From the NCBI RefSeq assembly GCF_002095465.1, contig NZ_MLFP01000001.1, positions 186,001-250,000 of the forward strand: 64,000 nt of DNA, read 5' to 3'. A program made the translations under genes and the position numbers. Positions within the stretch are counted from its first letter, which is position 1. The number at the start of each line of letters is the position of its first letter. This document shows positions 27,953 to 38,153 of this stretch, in pieces. The stretch comes from Pantoea rodasii (lineage in GTDB: Bacteria; Pseudomonadota; Gammaproteobacteria; Enterobacterales; Enterobacteriaceae). The notes under the pieces are model-generated. The model saw nothing but the letters and a program-made list of their open reading frames with translations. It made no database searches and was not told where the DNA came from.

Positions 27953-28540
27953 ATGAATAAGACTAAGATTGCCAAAACCCTGATTGCCGCTCTGGCTACC
28001 ACTGCTCTGATGGGCGGCGCAGCATACGCTGCAGAGACCAGCAGCACGGGTTCTAAAATCGATAGTTCTATGAAAAAAGTCGATGGTTTTATGGATGACA
28101 GCGGCATCACTGCCAAAGCCAAAGCGGCGCTGGTGGATGATGAAGCGATTAAAAGCACGGATATCTCAGTGAAAACGCACCAGGGCGTCGTGACGCTCAG
28201 CGGTTTCGTTGCCTCGCAGGATCAGGCAGAGAAAGCCGTGGCATTGGTGCAGAAAGTTGAGGGTGTGAAATCCGTCAGTGACAAACTGCACGTTAAAGAC
28301 AGCAAACAGGCATCACTCAAAGGTTATGCGGGCGACACCGCAACAACCAGCGAAATTAAAGCTAAGCTTTTAGCAGATGACATTGTGCCATCGCGCAACG
28401 TGAAGGTGGAAACCACCGATGGTGTGGTGCAGTTATCAGGAGAAGTGGCGAACCAGGCACAGTCTGATCGTGCTGAGAAAATCGCCAAAGCCATTGAAGG
28501 CGTAAAAAGCGTGAAGAATGACCTGAAGGTGAAATCTTAA
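27953..28540 (+). CDS. osmY: Osmotically inducible periplasmic protein OsmY
   Basis: A 195-residue periplasmic protein. The signal peptide (about residues 1-26) ends AAYA, followed by two BON domains: one with [14 protein letters not shown] (about 60-120) and a second with [14 protein letters not shown] (about 135-195). In E. coli OsmY is induced by RpoS and osmotic stress and acts as a periplasmic chaperone-like protein. ATG 27953 is chosen because the ATG at 27944 sits inside the AAGGA ribosome site. A CTATGAT sequence near 27825 could be an RpoS-type -10, but this is a weak call. Confidence 0.95.
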   Translation: MNKTKIAKTLIAALATTALMGGAAYAAETSSTGSKIDSSMKKVDGFMDDSGITAKAKAALVDDEAIKSTDISVKTHQGVVTLSGFVASQDQAEKAVALVQKVEGVKSVSDKLHVKDSKQASLKGYAGDTATTSEIKAKLLADDIVPSRNVKVETTDGVVQLSGEVANQAQSDRAEKIAKAIEGVKSVKNDLKVKS

Positions 28541-28635
28541 CGCAAGCCGATCGGCACCGTGATGGTGCCGAATCGTAATAAAAACAGTGATATGTGTATA
28601 AGCAGTTCGATTTTCACATGGTAAAGGAGAGGCTT

Positions 28636-28797
28636 ATGTTTCGTTGGGGTATTATCTTTCTGGTCATCGCTCTGATTGCTGCAGCATTAGGTTTCGGCGG
28701 TCTGGCGGGTACGGCAGCATGGGCAGCTAAAATTGTCTTCATTGTCGGTATTATTCTGTTCCTCGTAAGCCTGTTCACCGGGCGTAAACGACCCTGA
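28636..28797 (+). CDS. ytjA: Small membrane protein YtjA (DUF1328)
   Basis: A 53-residue protein with two hydrophobic segments ([20 protein letters not shown] and [17 protein letters not shown]) and a basic tail, as in E. coli YtjA. The ATG follows AGGAGAGGCTT. It lies between osmY and yjjU as in E. coli. Function is unknown; it is probably a stress-related inner-membrane protein. A hairpin at 28551-28571 (TCGGCACC/GGTGCCGA) separates it from osmY. Confidence 0.9.
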   Translation: MFRWGIIFLVIALIAAALGFGGLAGTAAWAAKIVFIVGIILFLVSLFTGRKRP

Positions 28798-28840
28798 CCG
28801 ATTGCGTTAACACAACGCTAACCCGCGAGTCACTTAAAGC

Positions 28841-28924
28841 GGAGAACCGTCATTTGCGGCATAATCGTTAGCCGCGCCGATTGCACCACGCAATGGGTCA
28901 GGGAACGACAATGACGGGTTCTCC
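28841..28924 (+). other. Structured intergenic element between ytjA and yjjU
   Basis: GGAGAACCGTCATT (28841-28854) pairs with AATGACGGGTTCTCC (28910-28924), leaving a single bulged base. Inside are two further hairpins: GCGGC/GCCGC with TAA/TTA (28856-28875) and ATTGC/GCAAT (28880-28894). Together they would form a three-way junction just upstream of yjjU. I do not recognise an RNA family. It may be a leader element, a small RNA or a complex extragenic palindrome. Confidence 0.4.
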
Positions 28925-28977
28925 GGGATGCTGCCTTAATCGGCTCCCTCAGAGCATAAAACACTGAGGGACATCCA

Positions 28978-30020
28978 TTGGGAATACGCATCCCGGTGTC
29001 ACTGGACACCTTTGCGCCGCTGGCGCTTACTCCGTTCAAATCCAACAAAATTGCTTTGGTTTGTGAAGGCGGCGGTCAACGCGGCATCTTCACCGCAGGC
29101 GTACTCGATGAGTTTCAACGCGCCGGTTTCAACCCTTTCCAACTGATGTTAGGCACCTCCGCAGGAGCACAAAACCTGTCGGCGTTTGTCTGTGCACAGC
29201 CGGGCTATGCTCGCCGTGTCATCACCCGCTATACCACCAGTAAACTGTTTTTGACCCGCTGCGCTTTGTGCGTGGGGGACATCTGATCGATCTCGACTGG
29301 CTGATAGACATCACCAAACAGGAATTTCCCCTGTCGATGAGCACCGCCGAAGGGCTGTTTGCCAAAGGCAGCGAGTTCTATATGTGCGCCTGTCGCGGTG
29401 ACGATTACCGTGCCGAATATTTCAATCCCACCAGCCTGAACTGGCATGACGTGATCAAAGCCTCCAGCGCCATTCCGGGCTTCTATCGCAGTGGCGTGCT
29501 GATGGACGGCGTGAGCTATCTTGATGGCGGTATCAGTGATGCGATTCCGGTACGCGAAGCGGCCCGACGTGGGGCGGATACCATTGTGGTGATCCGTACC
29601 GTGCCGTCACAAATGTCTTATACGCCGAAGTGGTTCAAGCGCATGGAGCGTTGGCTGGGTGACAGCGCGCTGCAACCGATGATCAATATTCTGCATCATC
29701 ATGAAGAGAGCTACCGCGAGATTCAGCAGTTCATCGATCAGCCGCCGGACGATTTGCGCATCATTGAGATCTACCCGCCGAAGCCGCTGGCGAGTATGGC
29801 GCTGGGCAGCCGACTCGCTTCACTGAATCAGGATTACCACTTGGGCCGCCGCAGCGGTCGTTATTTCCTCGCTACGCTCGGGCAATGGCTGAGCGACGCC
29901 GAACCGTTCCTGCGTGTGACGCCGCCTGCCGCTGTTGCCAACGCGCCGGATAACCGCGCGGTGAATACGCCGCTGCTGGCCGACAATGACGCTGATTTCG
30001 ATGAGGGATCGCGGGCATGA
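28978..30020 (+). CDS. yjjU: Patatin-like phospholipase YjjU, apparent frameshift
   Basis: A patatin-family protein matching E. coli YjjU. EGGGQRG is the oxyanion hole, GTSAGA holds the nucleophile serine, and DGGISDAIPV holds the catalytic aspartate. The frame breaks in T5 at 29248-29252; a sixth T gives LFFDPLRFVRGGHLIDLDWL, the family sequence. The restored length is 347 residues. The probable start is TTG at 28978, giving MGIRIPVSL, with GAGGG upstream. It is a probable lipid acyl hydrolase of unknown substrate. Its end overlaps yjjV by four bases. Confidence 0.88.
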
Positions 30021-30793
30021 AGTTTATCGACACCCACTGTCATTTCGATTTCCCGCCGTTTGTCGATGACGCCGCAGGCAGCATCGCGCGCGCGGCGCAG
30101 TCGGGTGTGGAACGCATTATTGTGCCGAGCGTGGATGCCAGCCGCTTTGCATTGGTCAGCCAGCTGGCGCAGCAGCATGACGCGCTGTTTGCCGCGCTGG
30201 GATTGCATCCAATTAATATTGCCGTGCACGAAGAAGAGCATCTGGATCAGCTGGAACAGTGGTTGAAAACGCCAGATAGCAAACGGGTGGCGATCGGCGA
30301 GATCGGCCTCGATCTGTATATGGAAGATGCGCAGTTTGATAAGCAGGCACGTTTGCTGGATGCACAACTCAAGCTGGCGAAGCAGTACGAGTTACCGGTG
30401 ATCCTGCATTCCCGTCGCACCCACGATCAGCTGGCGCTGCATCTGCGTCGTCATGAGGTGCCGCGTCGCGGTGTCGTGCATGGTTTTGCTGGCAGCCAAC
30501 AGCAGGCCGAGCGGTTTATCCAGCTCGGTTATGCGATTGGCGTGGGCGGCACCATTACCTATCAACGCGCCAGTAAAACCCGCAACACCATTGCTAACCT
30601 GCCGCTCAGCTCGCTGTTGCTGGAGACCGATGCGCCCGATATGCCGTTGCAGGGTTATCAGGGGCAGCCGAATCGACCGGAGCGCGCACGTAACGTGTTT
30701 GAAGTGCTGTGTGAACTGCGCAGTGAACCTGCCGATATCATTGCCGATGCGCTGTGGCACAACAGCCAGCGGCTGTTCGCACTCCCCGCTTGA
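30017..30793 (+). CDS. yjjV: TatD family metal-dependent hydrolase YjjV
   Basis: A 258-residue TIM-barrel metallohydrolase. FIDTHCHFD provides the first metal ligands, AIGEIGLDLY the glutamate, ILHSRRTHDQ and VVHGFAGS the histidines, and LLETDAPDM the aspartate. TatD proteins are DNases or phosphoesterases. It overlaps yjjU (ATGA). In E. coli yjjW and yjjI follow; here deoC comes next, so the glycyl-radical pair is absent. Confidence 0.92.
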   Translation: MKFIDTHCHFDFPPFVDDAAGSIARAAQSGVERIIVPSVDASRFALVSQLAQQHDALFAALGLHPINIAVHEEEHLDQLEQWLKTPDSKRVAIGEIGLDLYMEDAQFDKQARLLDAQLKLAKQYELPVILHSRRTHDQLALHLRRHEVPRRGVVHGFAGSQQQAERFIQLGYAIGVGGTITYQRASKTRNTIANLPLSSLLLETDAPDMPLQGYQGQPNRPERARNVFEVLCELRSEPADIIADALWHNSQRLFALPA

Positions 30794-30880
30794 GATCCGC
30801 CGACAGATTCTGGTTTTAGCGCTGTTTTGGCCCGGATTAGCTACAGTAATTAAATCACCCACACACTTTTTCGCCTGTTT

Positions 30881-30898
30881 TTGTGATAATATTCACAA
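30881..30898. promoter_or_regulatory. Perfect CRP-type palindrome upstream of deoC
   Basis: TTGTGATAATATTCACAA is a fully symmetric TGTGA-N6-TCACA site. It lies 56 bases upstream of the next CRP site (centre to centre), beyond the classical two-site deoP2 layout. It could also serve CytR or a distal CRP dimer. Confidence 0.6.
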
Positions 30899-30937
30899 CC
30901 CAGATTTCACCCGAACCGGGTTGCGCTAGTGGTTATT

Positions 30938-30953
30938 TGTGACGGCTATCACT
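30938..30953 (+). promoter_or_regulatory. CRP site 2 of the deo promoter
   Basis: TGTGACGGCTATCACT matches the CRP consensus at nine of ten core positions. Its centre lies 53 bases upstream of the weaker CRP site at 30991, the same spacing as the -40.5 and -93.5 sites of E. coli deoP2. Confidence 0.7.
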
Positions 30954-30990
30954 AAATAATTGTAATTATATGACGAATTTTCTTTTCTCA

Positions 30991-31006
30991 TGTGACATGA
31001 AGCGCA
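30991..31006 (+). promoter_or_regulatory. CRP site 1 of the deo promoter (weak second half)
   Basis: TGTGACATGAAGCGCA has a perfect left half and a poor right half. It is centred about 41 bases before the start point inferred from the TAGAAT -10 at 31028-31033. CytR would bind between this site and the upstream CRP site. Confidence 0.5.
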
Positions 31007-31024
31007 ATTCAATTCGGCTGGAGT

Positions 31025-31040
31025 TGTTAGAATTATCACA
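31025..31040 (+). promoter_or_regulatory. DeoR operator overlapping the deo -10
   Basis: TGTTAGAATTATCACA matches the DeoR palindrome TGTTAGAA/TTCTAACA with an exact left half and an imperfect right half. It contains TAGAAT, the likely -10 hexamer, so bound DeoR would block RNA polymerase. Confidence 0.65.
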
Positions 31041-31083
31041 TTATCCGGTGGCGCAGTCTGCCGGTCACCTTTTGGAGAGCATC

Positions 31084-31863
31084 ATGACCGATCTTAACGC
31101 GGCCGCACAACGCGCCCTGCAACTGATGGATTTAACCACCCTGAACGAAGATGACACCGATGAGAAGGTGATCGCGCTGTGCCATCAGGCAAAATCGCCA
31201 GCCGGTAACACCGCAGCGATCTGCATCTACCCGCGCTTTATCCCTGCGGCACGTAAAGCACTGCGCGAGCAGGGCACGCCAGATATCCGCATCGCCACAG
31301 TGACTAACTTCCCACATGGTAACGATGATATTGAGATCGCGCTGGCTGAAACCCGCGCGGCAATTGCTTACGGTGCAGATGAAGTGGACGTGGTGTTCCC
31401 GTATCGCGCGCTGATCGCCGGTAATCGCGACATCGGTTTTGAGCTGGTGAAAGCCTGTAAAGAAGCCTGTGCCGCCGCCAACGTGCTGCTGAAAGTGATC
31501 ATCGAAACCGGTGAGCTGAAAGAGGAAGCGCTGATTCGCGCGGCGTCTGAAATTGCTATCGATGCCGGTGCGGATTTCATCAAAACCTCGACCGGTAAAG
31601 TCCCGGTCAATGCCACGCCAGAAGTGGCGGCGATTATGATGCAGGTGATCCACGATAAAGGCGTTAAACAGCAGGTCGGCTTCAAACCTGCGGGTGGCGT
31701 GCGCACCGCAGAAGATGCAGCGATCTACCTCAAGCTGGCGGATGATATCCTGGGTGAAGGCTGGGCGGATGCGCGCCACTTCCGCTTTGGCGCTTCAAGC
31801 CTGTTAGCGAGCCTGCTGAACACGTTGGGCCACGCCACCGCGACCAGCAAAGCGGGCTACTGA
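31084..31863 (+). CDS. deoC: Deoxyribose-phosphate aldolase
   Basis: A 259-residue class I aldolase that splits 2-deoxyribose 5-phosphate into acetaldehyde and glyceraldehyde 3-phosphate. FIKTSTGK carries the Schiff-base lysine and VGFKPAGG the second active-site lysine; ADEVDVVF carries the conserved aspartate. ATG 31084 follows TTTTGGAGAG and matches the E. coli start. It is the first gene of the deo operon, behind CRP and DeoR sites. Confidence 0.96.
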   Translation: MTDLNAAAQRALQLMDLTTLNEDDTDEKVIALCHQAKSPAGNTAAICIYPRFIPAARKALREQGTPDIRIATVTNFPHGNDDIEIALAETRAAIAYGADEVDVVFPYRALIAGNRDIGFELVKACKEACAAANVLLKVIIETGELKEEALIRAASEIAIDAGADFIKTSTGKVPVNATPEVAAIMMQVIHDKGVKQQVGFKPAGGVRTAEDAAIYLKLADDILGEGWADARHFRFGASSLLASLLNTLGHATATSKAGY

Positions 31864-31888
31864 TTTAACCGATGTTCGGTGCGTTTTC

Positions 31889-31912
31889 TTAGGGTGCGCA
31901 TTGGTGCGCACC
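31889..31912. repeat. Extragenic palindrome between deoC and deoA
   Basis: Starts TTAGGGTGCGC and ends GCGCACC: the same family as 8379-8401. It sits inside the deo transcript and may affect mRNA stability between deoC and deoA. Confidence 0.5.
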
Positions 31913-31958
31913 TGGCCGAGGTCGCACCGTTTTCACAGCATTCTCCGGGGAGGCAACC

Positions 31959-33280
31959 GTGTTCCTGCCACAAGAAATTATTCGAAAAAACGTGATGGCG
32001 AGCCGCTGAGCGAAGCGGAGATCCGCTTCTTCATCAATGGCGTACGCGACAACAGCGTGTCAGAAGGGCAAATCGCCGCACTGGCGATGACCATCTATTT
32101 CCACGACATGAATCTCGAAGAACGCGTGGCGCTGACCATGGCGATGCGCGATTCCGGCTCGGTGCTCAACTGGAAATCGTTGAACCTCAACGGCCCAATC
32201 GTCGATAAGCACTCCACCGGCGGCGTGGGTGACGTGACCTCCCTGATGCTCGGCCCGATGGTGGCGGCGTGCGGCGGATACGTACCGATGATCTCCGGGC
32301 GTGGCCTCGGTCATACCGGCGGCACGCTGGACAAGCTGGAAGCCATTCCCGGTTTTGACATCTTCCCGAGCGACGATCGTTTCCGCCAGATCATCAAAGA
32401 TGTCGGCATCGCGATTATCGGCCAGACCAACTCACTGGCGCCTGCCGACAAGCGCTTCTACGCCACGCGTGATATCACCGCTACCGTTGACTCGATCCCG
32501 CTGATCACCGCCTCGATTCTCGCCAAGAAACTGGCGGAAGGTCTGGATGCTCTGGTGATGGACGTGAAAGTCGGTTCCGGTGCCTTTATGCCGACCTTCG
32601 AAGCCTCCGAAAATCTGGCGCAGGCGATTGTCGGCGTGGCGAACGGCGCGGGCTGTAAAACCACCGCGCTGCTCACTGACATGAATCAGGTATTGGCATC
32701 CACCGCCGGTAACGCGCTGGAAGTGCGCGAAGCGGTGCAGTTTCTCACCGGTGAGGCGCGCAACCCGCGTCTGCTGGAAGTGACCATGGCGCTGTGCTCG
32801 GAAATGCTGATCTCCGGCAAATTGGCAGATAACGACAGCGAAGCACGTCAAAAACTGCAAAACGTGCTGGATAACGGCAAAGCGGCAGAAGTGTTCGCGC
32901 GTATGGTCGCGGCGCAAAACGGCCCGGTCGATTTCATCGAACGTATGGACAGCTATCTGCCTGCGCCGATGCTGAGCAAAGCGGTTTACGCCGATCGCGG
33001 CGGAATCGTCAGCGCCATGGATACCCGTGCGCTCGGCATGGCGGTGGTATCGCTCGGCGGTGGTCGTCAGCGCGCCAGCGACAGCATTGATTACAGCGTG
33101 GGCCTGAGCGAGATGACCACGTTGGGCACCAAAATTGACGTTCAGCGCCCGCTGGCGGTGATTCATGCCGCTTCAGAAGCGCAATGGCAGCAAGCCGCTG
33201 AAGCAGTAAAAGCGGCGATAACCTTGAGCGATCGTGCGCCTGAAGAGACGCCGGTGGTGTATCGCCGCGTCAGCGAGTAA
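31959..33280 (+). CDS. deoA: Thymidine phosphorylase, apparent frameshift near N-terminus
   Basis: Converts thymidine and phosphate to thymine and deoxyribose 1-phosphate. GTG 31959 (after GGGGAGGCAACC) starts [10 protein letters not shown]. The frame then breaks in a run of six A at 31985-31990, and a seventh A restores [17 protein letters not shown]. Family motifs follow: KHSTGGVGD (phosphate binding), [36 protein letters not shown]. The corrected length is 440 residues, identical to E. coli DeoA. An assembly indel is much more likely than a true mutation. Confidence 0.93.
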
Positions 33281-33371
33281 CGCTTCTTGGTGCCAGGTAG
33301 CGGCCGTTCGGGTATACTGATCTGATCGCTTTTTTTTGACTTGTCATCGCGCCATTGCGCAGGAGACTTGC

Positions 33372-34595
33372 ATGAAACGTGCTTTTATTATGGTTCTCGA
33401 CTCCTTTGGGATCGGCTCCAGCAAAGACGCCGATAAATTCGGTGATGAAGGATCGGATACACTCGGCCATATCGCCGAAGCGTGCTTCGAAGGCCGCGCC
33501 AACGTTGGCCGCGAAGGCCCGCTGCATCTGCCTAACCTGACCGCGCTCGGCTTGGGTAAAGCGGCTGAACTCTCTACTGGCCGCTTCCCGCCGGGCCTCG
33601 ACGCCAATGCCGAAATCATTGGTGCCTACGCGTACGCCAGCGAGTTGTCATCCGGTAAAGATACGCCGTCAGGCCACTGGGAAATCGCTGGCGTGCCGGT
33701 GCTGTTTGACTGGGGCTACTTCAGCGACAAAGAGAACAGCTTCCCGCAGGAGCTACTCGACGTACTGGTGAAACGCGCCAATCTGCCGGGTTATCTCGGT
33801 AACTGTCACTCATCCGGTACGGTGATCCTCGACCAGCTGGGCGAAGAACATATGAAATCCGGCAAGCCGATCTTCTACACCTCGGCGGACTCGGTGTTCC
33901 AGATTGCCTGTCACGAAGAGACCTTTGGTTTGGATCGTCTGTACGAGCTGTGCGAAATCGCGCGCGAAGAGCTGACCAACGGCGGCTACAACATCGGCCG
34001 TGTGATTGCGCGTCCGTTTGTCGGCGACAAAGCGGGCAACTTCGAGCGTACCGGCAACCGTCACGATCTCGCGGTGGAACCGCCTGCGCCGACCATGCTG
34101 AAAAAGCTGGTGGACGAGAAGGGCGGCGAAGTGATTTCCGTGGGCAAAATTGCGGATATCTACGCCGAGCAGGGCATTACTCAGAAGGTGAAAGCCACCG
34201 GTCTGGACGCGCTGTTCAACGCCACCATCGAGCAGATGAAAAAGGCACCGGATAACTCTATCGTGTTTACTAACTTCGTTGATTTTGACTCCACCTGGGG
34301 CCATCGTCGCGATATCGCCGGTTATGCAGGTGGACTGGAGTTCTTCGACCGCCGTTTGCCGGAGCTGATGGAGCTGGTGGAGGAGGGGGATATTCTGATC
34401 CTCACCGCCGACCACGGCTGTGACCCAAGCTGGAAAGGCACCGAGCATACGCGTGAGCACATCCCGATTTTGATTTACGGTCCGAAAGTGACGCCAGGAT
34501 CGCTGGGTTATCGCGATACCTTTGCGGATATCGGCCAGACCATTGCGAAGTATTTCGGCCTGTCCAGCATGGACTACGGCAAAAGCCTGCTGTAA
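33372..34595 (+). CDS. deoB: Phosphopentomutase
   Basis: A 407-residue, metal-dependent mutase of the alkaline phosphatase superfamily that interconverts (deoxy)ribose 1- and 5-phosphates. MVLDSFGIG provides the first metal ligand, [11 protein letters not shown] the phosphorylated threonine region, and TADHGCDPS and [10 protein letters not shown] the C-terminal metal ligands. The length equals E. coli DeoB. ATG 33372 follows AGGAGACTTG. It supplies deoxyribose 5-phosphate to DeoC. Confidence 0.96.
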   Translation: MKRAFIMVLDSFGIGSSKDADKFGDEGSDTLGHIAEACFEGRANVGREGPLHLPNLTALGLGKAAELSTGRFPPGLDANAEIIGAYAYASELSSGKDTPSGHWEIAGVPVLFDWGYFSDKENSFPQELLDVLVKRANLPGYLGNCHSSGTVILDQLGEEHMKSGKPIFYTSADSVFQIACHEETFGLDRLYELCEIAREELTNGGYNIGRVIARPFVGDKAGNFERTGNRHDLAVEPPAPTMLKKLVDEKGGEVISVGKIADIYAEQGITQKVKATGLDALFNATIEQMKKAPDNSIVFTNFVDFDSTWGHRRDIAGYAGGLEFFDRRLPELMELVEEGDILILTADHGCDPSWKGTEHTREHIPILIYGPKVTPGSLGYRDTFADIGQTIAKYFGLSSMDYGKSLL

Positions 34596-34628
34596 AACAG
34601 CCCACCAATTTTAAAAAGGAAAATAACC

Positions 34629-35342
34629 ATGGCAACGCCTCATATTAATGCAGAAATGGGTGACTTCGCGGACGTGGTGCTGATGCCGGGCGATCCGCTG
34701 CGCGCTAAGCACATCGCTGAAACCTTCCTGGAAGATGCGGTTGAAGTGAACAACGTGCGCGGCATGCTGGGTTACACCGGGACGTACAAAGGCCGTAAGA
34801 TTTCAGTGATGGGCCACGGTATGGGTATTCCATCCTGCTCGATCTACACCAAAGAGCTGATCACTGATTTCGGCGTGAAGAAAATCATCCGTGTCGGCTC
34901 TTGCGGCGCGGTGCGTGCAGACGTGAAACTGCGTGACGTGGTGATTGGTTTGGGTGCCTGCACCGATTCCAAAGTAAACCGCATGCGTTTCAAGGATCAC
35001 GATTTCGCAGCGATTGCAGACTTCGACATGGTGCGTAACGCGGTTGATGCGGCTAAAGCACTGGGTGTGGATGCGCGCGTCGGCAACATCTTCTCTGCCG
35101 ATCTGTTTTATACGCCAGATCCGCAGATGTTCGATGTGATGGAGAAGTACGGCATCCTGGGCGTGGAAATGGAAGCGGCCGGTATTTACGGTGTGGCGGC
35201 GGAGTTCGGTGCCAAAGCGCTGACCATCTGCACCGTATCGGACCATATCCGCACTCACGAGCAGACCACTGCTGCTGAGCGCCAGACCACCTTCAACGAT
35301 ATGATCAAGATCGCGCTGGAGTCGGTGCTGCTGGGGGATTAA
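34629..35342 (+). CDS. deoD: Purine nucleoside phosphorylase DeoD
   Basis: A 237-residue hexameric phosphorylase. MPGDPLRAK is phosphate-binding, RVGSCGAVR lies in the core, [12 protein letters not shown] contacts the ribose, and [13 protein letters not shown] carries the catalytic Asp. It cleaves purine (deoxy)nucleosides to base plus (deoxy)ribose 1-phosphate, feeding DeoB. The ATG follows AAAAAGGAAAATAACC, 33 bases after deoB. It is the last gene of the deo cluster; in E. coli the following genes differ from those here. Confidence 0.96.
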   Translation: MATPHINAEMGDFADVVLMPGDPLRAKHIAETFLEDAVEVNNVRGMLGYTGTYKGRKISVMGHGMGIPSCSIYTKELITDFGVKKIIRVGSCGAVRADVKLRDVVIGLGACTDSKVNRMRFKDHDFAAIADFDMVRNAVDAAKALGVDARVGNIFSADLFYTPDPQMFDVMEKYGILGVEMEAAGIYGVAAEFGAKALTICTVSDHIRTHEQTTAAERQTTFNDMIKIALESVLLGD

Positions 35343-35376
35343 TTCCGCCAGTCTGATCCCATCCAGACGCACCAGT

Positions 35377-35432
35377 GTAGCGGCGCGATTTATCGCGCTG
35401 TTTCTCCAGCGCGCAATGAATGGCGCCGCTAC
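35377..35432. repeat. Inverted pair of GTAGCGGCGC palindromes
   Basis: GTAGCGGCGCGATTTATCGC (from 35377) is followed by an opposite-strand copy ending GGCGCCGCTAC (to 35432). Each folds alone, and together they make a longer hairpin after deoD. Confidence 0.6.
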
Positions 35433-35557
35433 ATCCCCGCCTCATCTGTTTCGTAAACATCTGACACACTTTTACCCAGGCTTGTGCATCTTCGTGCTGG
35501 CTCTAAAGCAATCTCTGCTTATCATTAGCGTGATAACAAAGAGACTAAGCCCCCCTG

Positions 35558-37442
35558 ATGAATTTCCGTAATTTCGAAGCTGAAGAAAAACTGTTTGTCC
35601 GCCGTGCGCTTGTCGCTTTTGCCCTGGTCGTCATCTGCTTCATTATCCTTGGCGTTAACCTGTATCGCATTCAGGTGGATCAGCACAGCTATTATCAGAC
35701 GCGATCCAACGAAAACGACATCAAAATGATCCCCATCGCGCCGACGCGTGGCCTGATTTACGATCGCAACGGCATCCCGCTGGTGCGCAACGTCACCTGG
35801 TACGACATCCTTATCACGCCGTACAAAATCGACAACATGCAGGAAACGCTGAAACAGCTGACGCCGATGGTCGATTTAACGCCGGAAGAGATTGAGACCT
35901 TCGAGCACGAACTGAAACAAAACAGCCGCTATAAACCGGTGGAGCTGAAAGGCGAACTCACCGACGAACAGGTCGCGCGCTTCTCAGTTAACCAGTTCCG
36001 CTTCACCGGCGTGACCATCGATACCTATGAAGATCGCGAGTATCCGTACGGTGCCGATCTGGCGCACGTGGTGGGCTATGTCTCGAAGATCAATGACAAC
36101 GATTTCAAACGCCTGAATGCAGAAGGTGTCGGTGAAAACTACGCCGCAGACCACAACATTGGTAAGCAGGGCATCGAAGGCTATTACGAATCGCTGCTGC
36201 ACGGTAAAACCGGCTATCAGGAAGTGGAAGTGGATAACCACGGCCGCATCGTGCGCGTGCTGAAAGAGGTGCCGCCGGTTGCCGGGCAGAACGTCTATCT
36301 GACGCTGGATCTGCATCTGCAGCAGTATGTTGAGAGCCAGCTGGCCGGCCAGCGTGCGGCGGCCTTGATCGAAGATCCGCGCGATGGCAGCGTGCTGGCG
36401 ATGGTGTCAGCGCCGAGCTATGACCCGAATCCGTTTGTGAAAGGCATCAGCTACAAAGCCTACAAAACGCTGCTGGCGGACAAAAACCTGCCACTGATCA
36501 ACCGCGTCACCCAAGGTTTGTATCCACCGGCATCGACGGTGAAACCGTATATGGCGATGTCGGCGCTGCTGACCAAAGTGATCACCCCCAGCTTTACCAT
36601 TTTCGGTGCGCGACCTGGACGCTGCCGGGCACCGATCGTAAATATCGCGACTGGAAAAAACCGGGCACGGTACGCTGGACGTCACCAAAGCGATTGAGGA
36701 GTCGGCGGACAGCTTCTTCTATCAGGTGGCGTTTATGATGGGCATCGACCGTATTCACACCATGCTGAGCCAGTTTGGCTACGGTAAACCGAGTGGCATC
36801 GATCTGAACGAAGAGTATGCCGGATTACTGCCGAGCCGTGAGTGGAAGCAGAAAGTGCACAAACACGCGTGGTATCAGGGTGATACGGTTTCGGTAGGTA
36901 TAGGTCAGGGTTACTGGATTGCCACGCCGATTCAGATGGTGAAAGCGCTGGTGGCACTGCTCAACAATGGCCGGGTGATCAATCCACACTTGCTGGAGAA
37001 ATCGCAGCGCGGCACCGAACAGCAGCTGTATCAACCTAAAGCGGCACAGCCGCAAATTGGCGATCCGAAATCACCGTATTGGTCGCTGGTGCGTCACGCC
37101 ATGTTCGGCATGGCCAATGCGCCAAACGGTACTGGTTATAAGTACTTCCACACCGCGCCGTATGGCATTGCGGCGAAGTCGGGGACGTCACAGGTGTTTA
37201 GCTTGAAACAGAATCAGGTCTACAACGCCAAAATGATCCCAACGCGCCTGCGTGACCACATCTTCTACACCGCATTTGCCCCGTTCAATGACCCGAAAGT
37301 GGCGGTGGCGCTGATTCTGGAAAACGGCGGCAGTGAAGGGGTAACGGCAGCGCCGCTGATGCGCAATATTCTCGATCACATCTTCCTGCCGCCACCGTCT
37401 GAAACGCCGGTCGCGACCGCCAATGTGCCCGCCGCGAATTAA
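35558..37442 (+). CDS. PBP2-like transpeptidase (MrdA paralogue), two apparent frameshifts
   Basis: A class B penicillin-binding protein related to MrdA. It has an N-terminal membrane anchor (about 15-38), a pedestal domain with RGLIYDRNGIPL, and a transpeptidase with the active serine in PASTVKPY (SxxK), ESADSFFYQ (SxD) and KSGTSQVF (KTG-type). Two breaks, near GG 36605-36606 and in A6 at 36655-36660, are repaired by one base each, restoring ATWTLPG and DWKKTGHGTLDV. The corrected length is about 628 residues; E. coli PBP2 has 633. No rodA/mrdB, rlpA or dacA is near, so this is probably a second, orphan PBP2 (compare PBP2SAL of Salmonella) rather than the elongasome gene. Function is inferred. 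Confidence 0.85.
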
Positions 37443-38153
37443 TTAACGGAAGAACACCCGATTGCGGCCATGATTTTTGGCATCGTAAAGTGCGGCATCG
37501 GCATTGTTATACAGGGTTTCGAAATCGGAACCCGGTTTGCCATAGCTGACGCCGAGGCTGGCCGTGACCAGTTGGCCAGGCAGCACCGCCAGCGGGGACG
37601 CATTGAGCGAGGCATGCACTGCGCCCGCAACAATCACCGCGTCCGATAAACGGTAATGCGGCAGCAGCACGGTAAACTCTTCCCCGCCGATACGGCCAAT
37701 GCTGGCATCTTCCGGGCAATGGCTCTGAATACGCGACACCAAACCACAAATCACCTTATCGCCCATCGGATGACCGAACTCATCGTTGATCTTCTTGAAG
37801 TGGTCGATATCCAGAATGATCAGCGCCGCCGGACCATTGCTCAACGTATTAGTAATTCGCTGAATGATGGCACCGCGGTTCCAGACAGCAGTGAGCGGAT
37901 CGTGGCTGGCCTTGTATTCCAGCTCCTGCGCCAGTTGGTGCAGCTGCTCATTGACGCGGTTCAGCTCGCGTTCAGCGCGGTCACTGCGCGAGATCATACG
38001 ATAGGTCTCGCGCATCAGACGCTGATAGTGGCGATTAACGTCCTGCAATGCATCACGGTAATCATCCGCACTGAGCGAGGTCTGAGCCGCAACATCCTGA
38101 GCGCGCGTCAGCACCTCACTCTCTTCGCGGAACAGCTCATTCAGGTCCATCAT
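37443..38153 (-). CDS. siaD: Diguanylate cyclase, SiaD-like
   Basis: A 236-residue cytoplasmic protein. A helical N-terminus (about 1-75, heptad-like, SRSDRAERELNRVNEQLHQL) precedes a GGDEF domain with active site RIGGEEFTVLLP. No RxxD inhibitory site precedes it. In Pseudomonas SiaD is a diguanylate cyclase activated by binding of unphosphorylated SiaC. The ATG overlaps the siaC stop (ATGA), so translation is coupled. It converges base-to-base with the PBP2 gene, with no terminator between them. Confidence 0.85.
   Translation of the reverse strand: MMDLNELFREESEVLTRAQDVAAQTSLSADDYRDALQDVNRHYQRLMRETYRMISRSDRAERELNRVNEQLHQLAQELEYKASHDPLTAVWNRGAIIQRITNTLSNGPAALIILDIDHFKKINDEFGHPMGDKVICGLVSRIQSHCPEDASIGRIGGEEFTVLLPHYRLSDAVIVAGAVHASLNASPLAVLPGQLVTASLGVSYGKPGSDFETLYNNADAALYDAKNHGRNRVFFR

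Noticed and set aside
30970..31083. Upstream start for DeoC
   Set aside because: The extension would cover the DeoR operator and promoter; ATG 31084 has the ribosome site and matches the family start.
33429..33436. GCCGATAA match inside deoB, and another at 42306-42313 inside the hcp remnant
   Set aside because: Both lie within coding sequence with no suitable downstream gene, so they show the background rate for this 8-mer rather than promoters.
26105..37442. True pseudogenisation of prfC, deoA, yjjU and the PBP2 gene
   Set aside because: Each needs only one or two restored bases, at or beside homopolymers in most cases, and the remaining sequence is perfectly family-like, so assembly error is the simpler reading.
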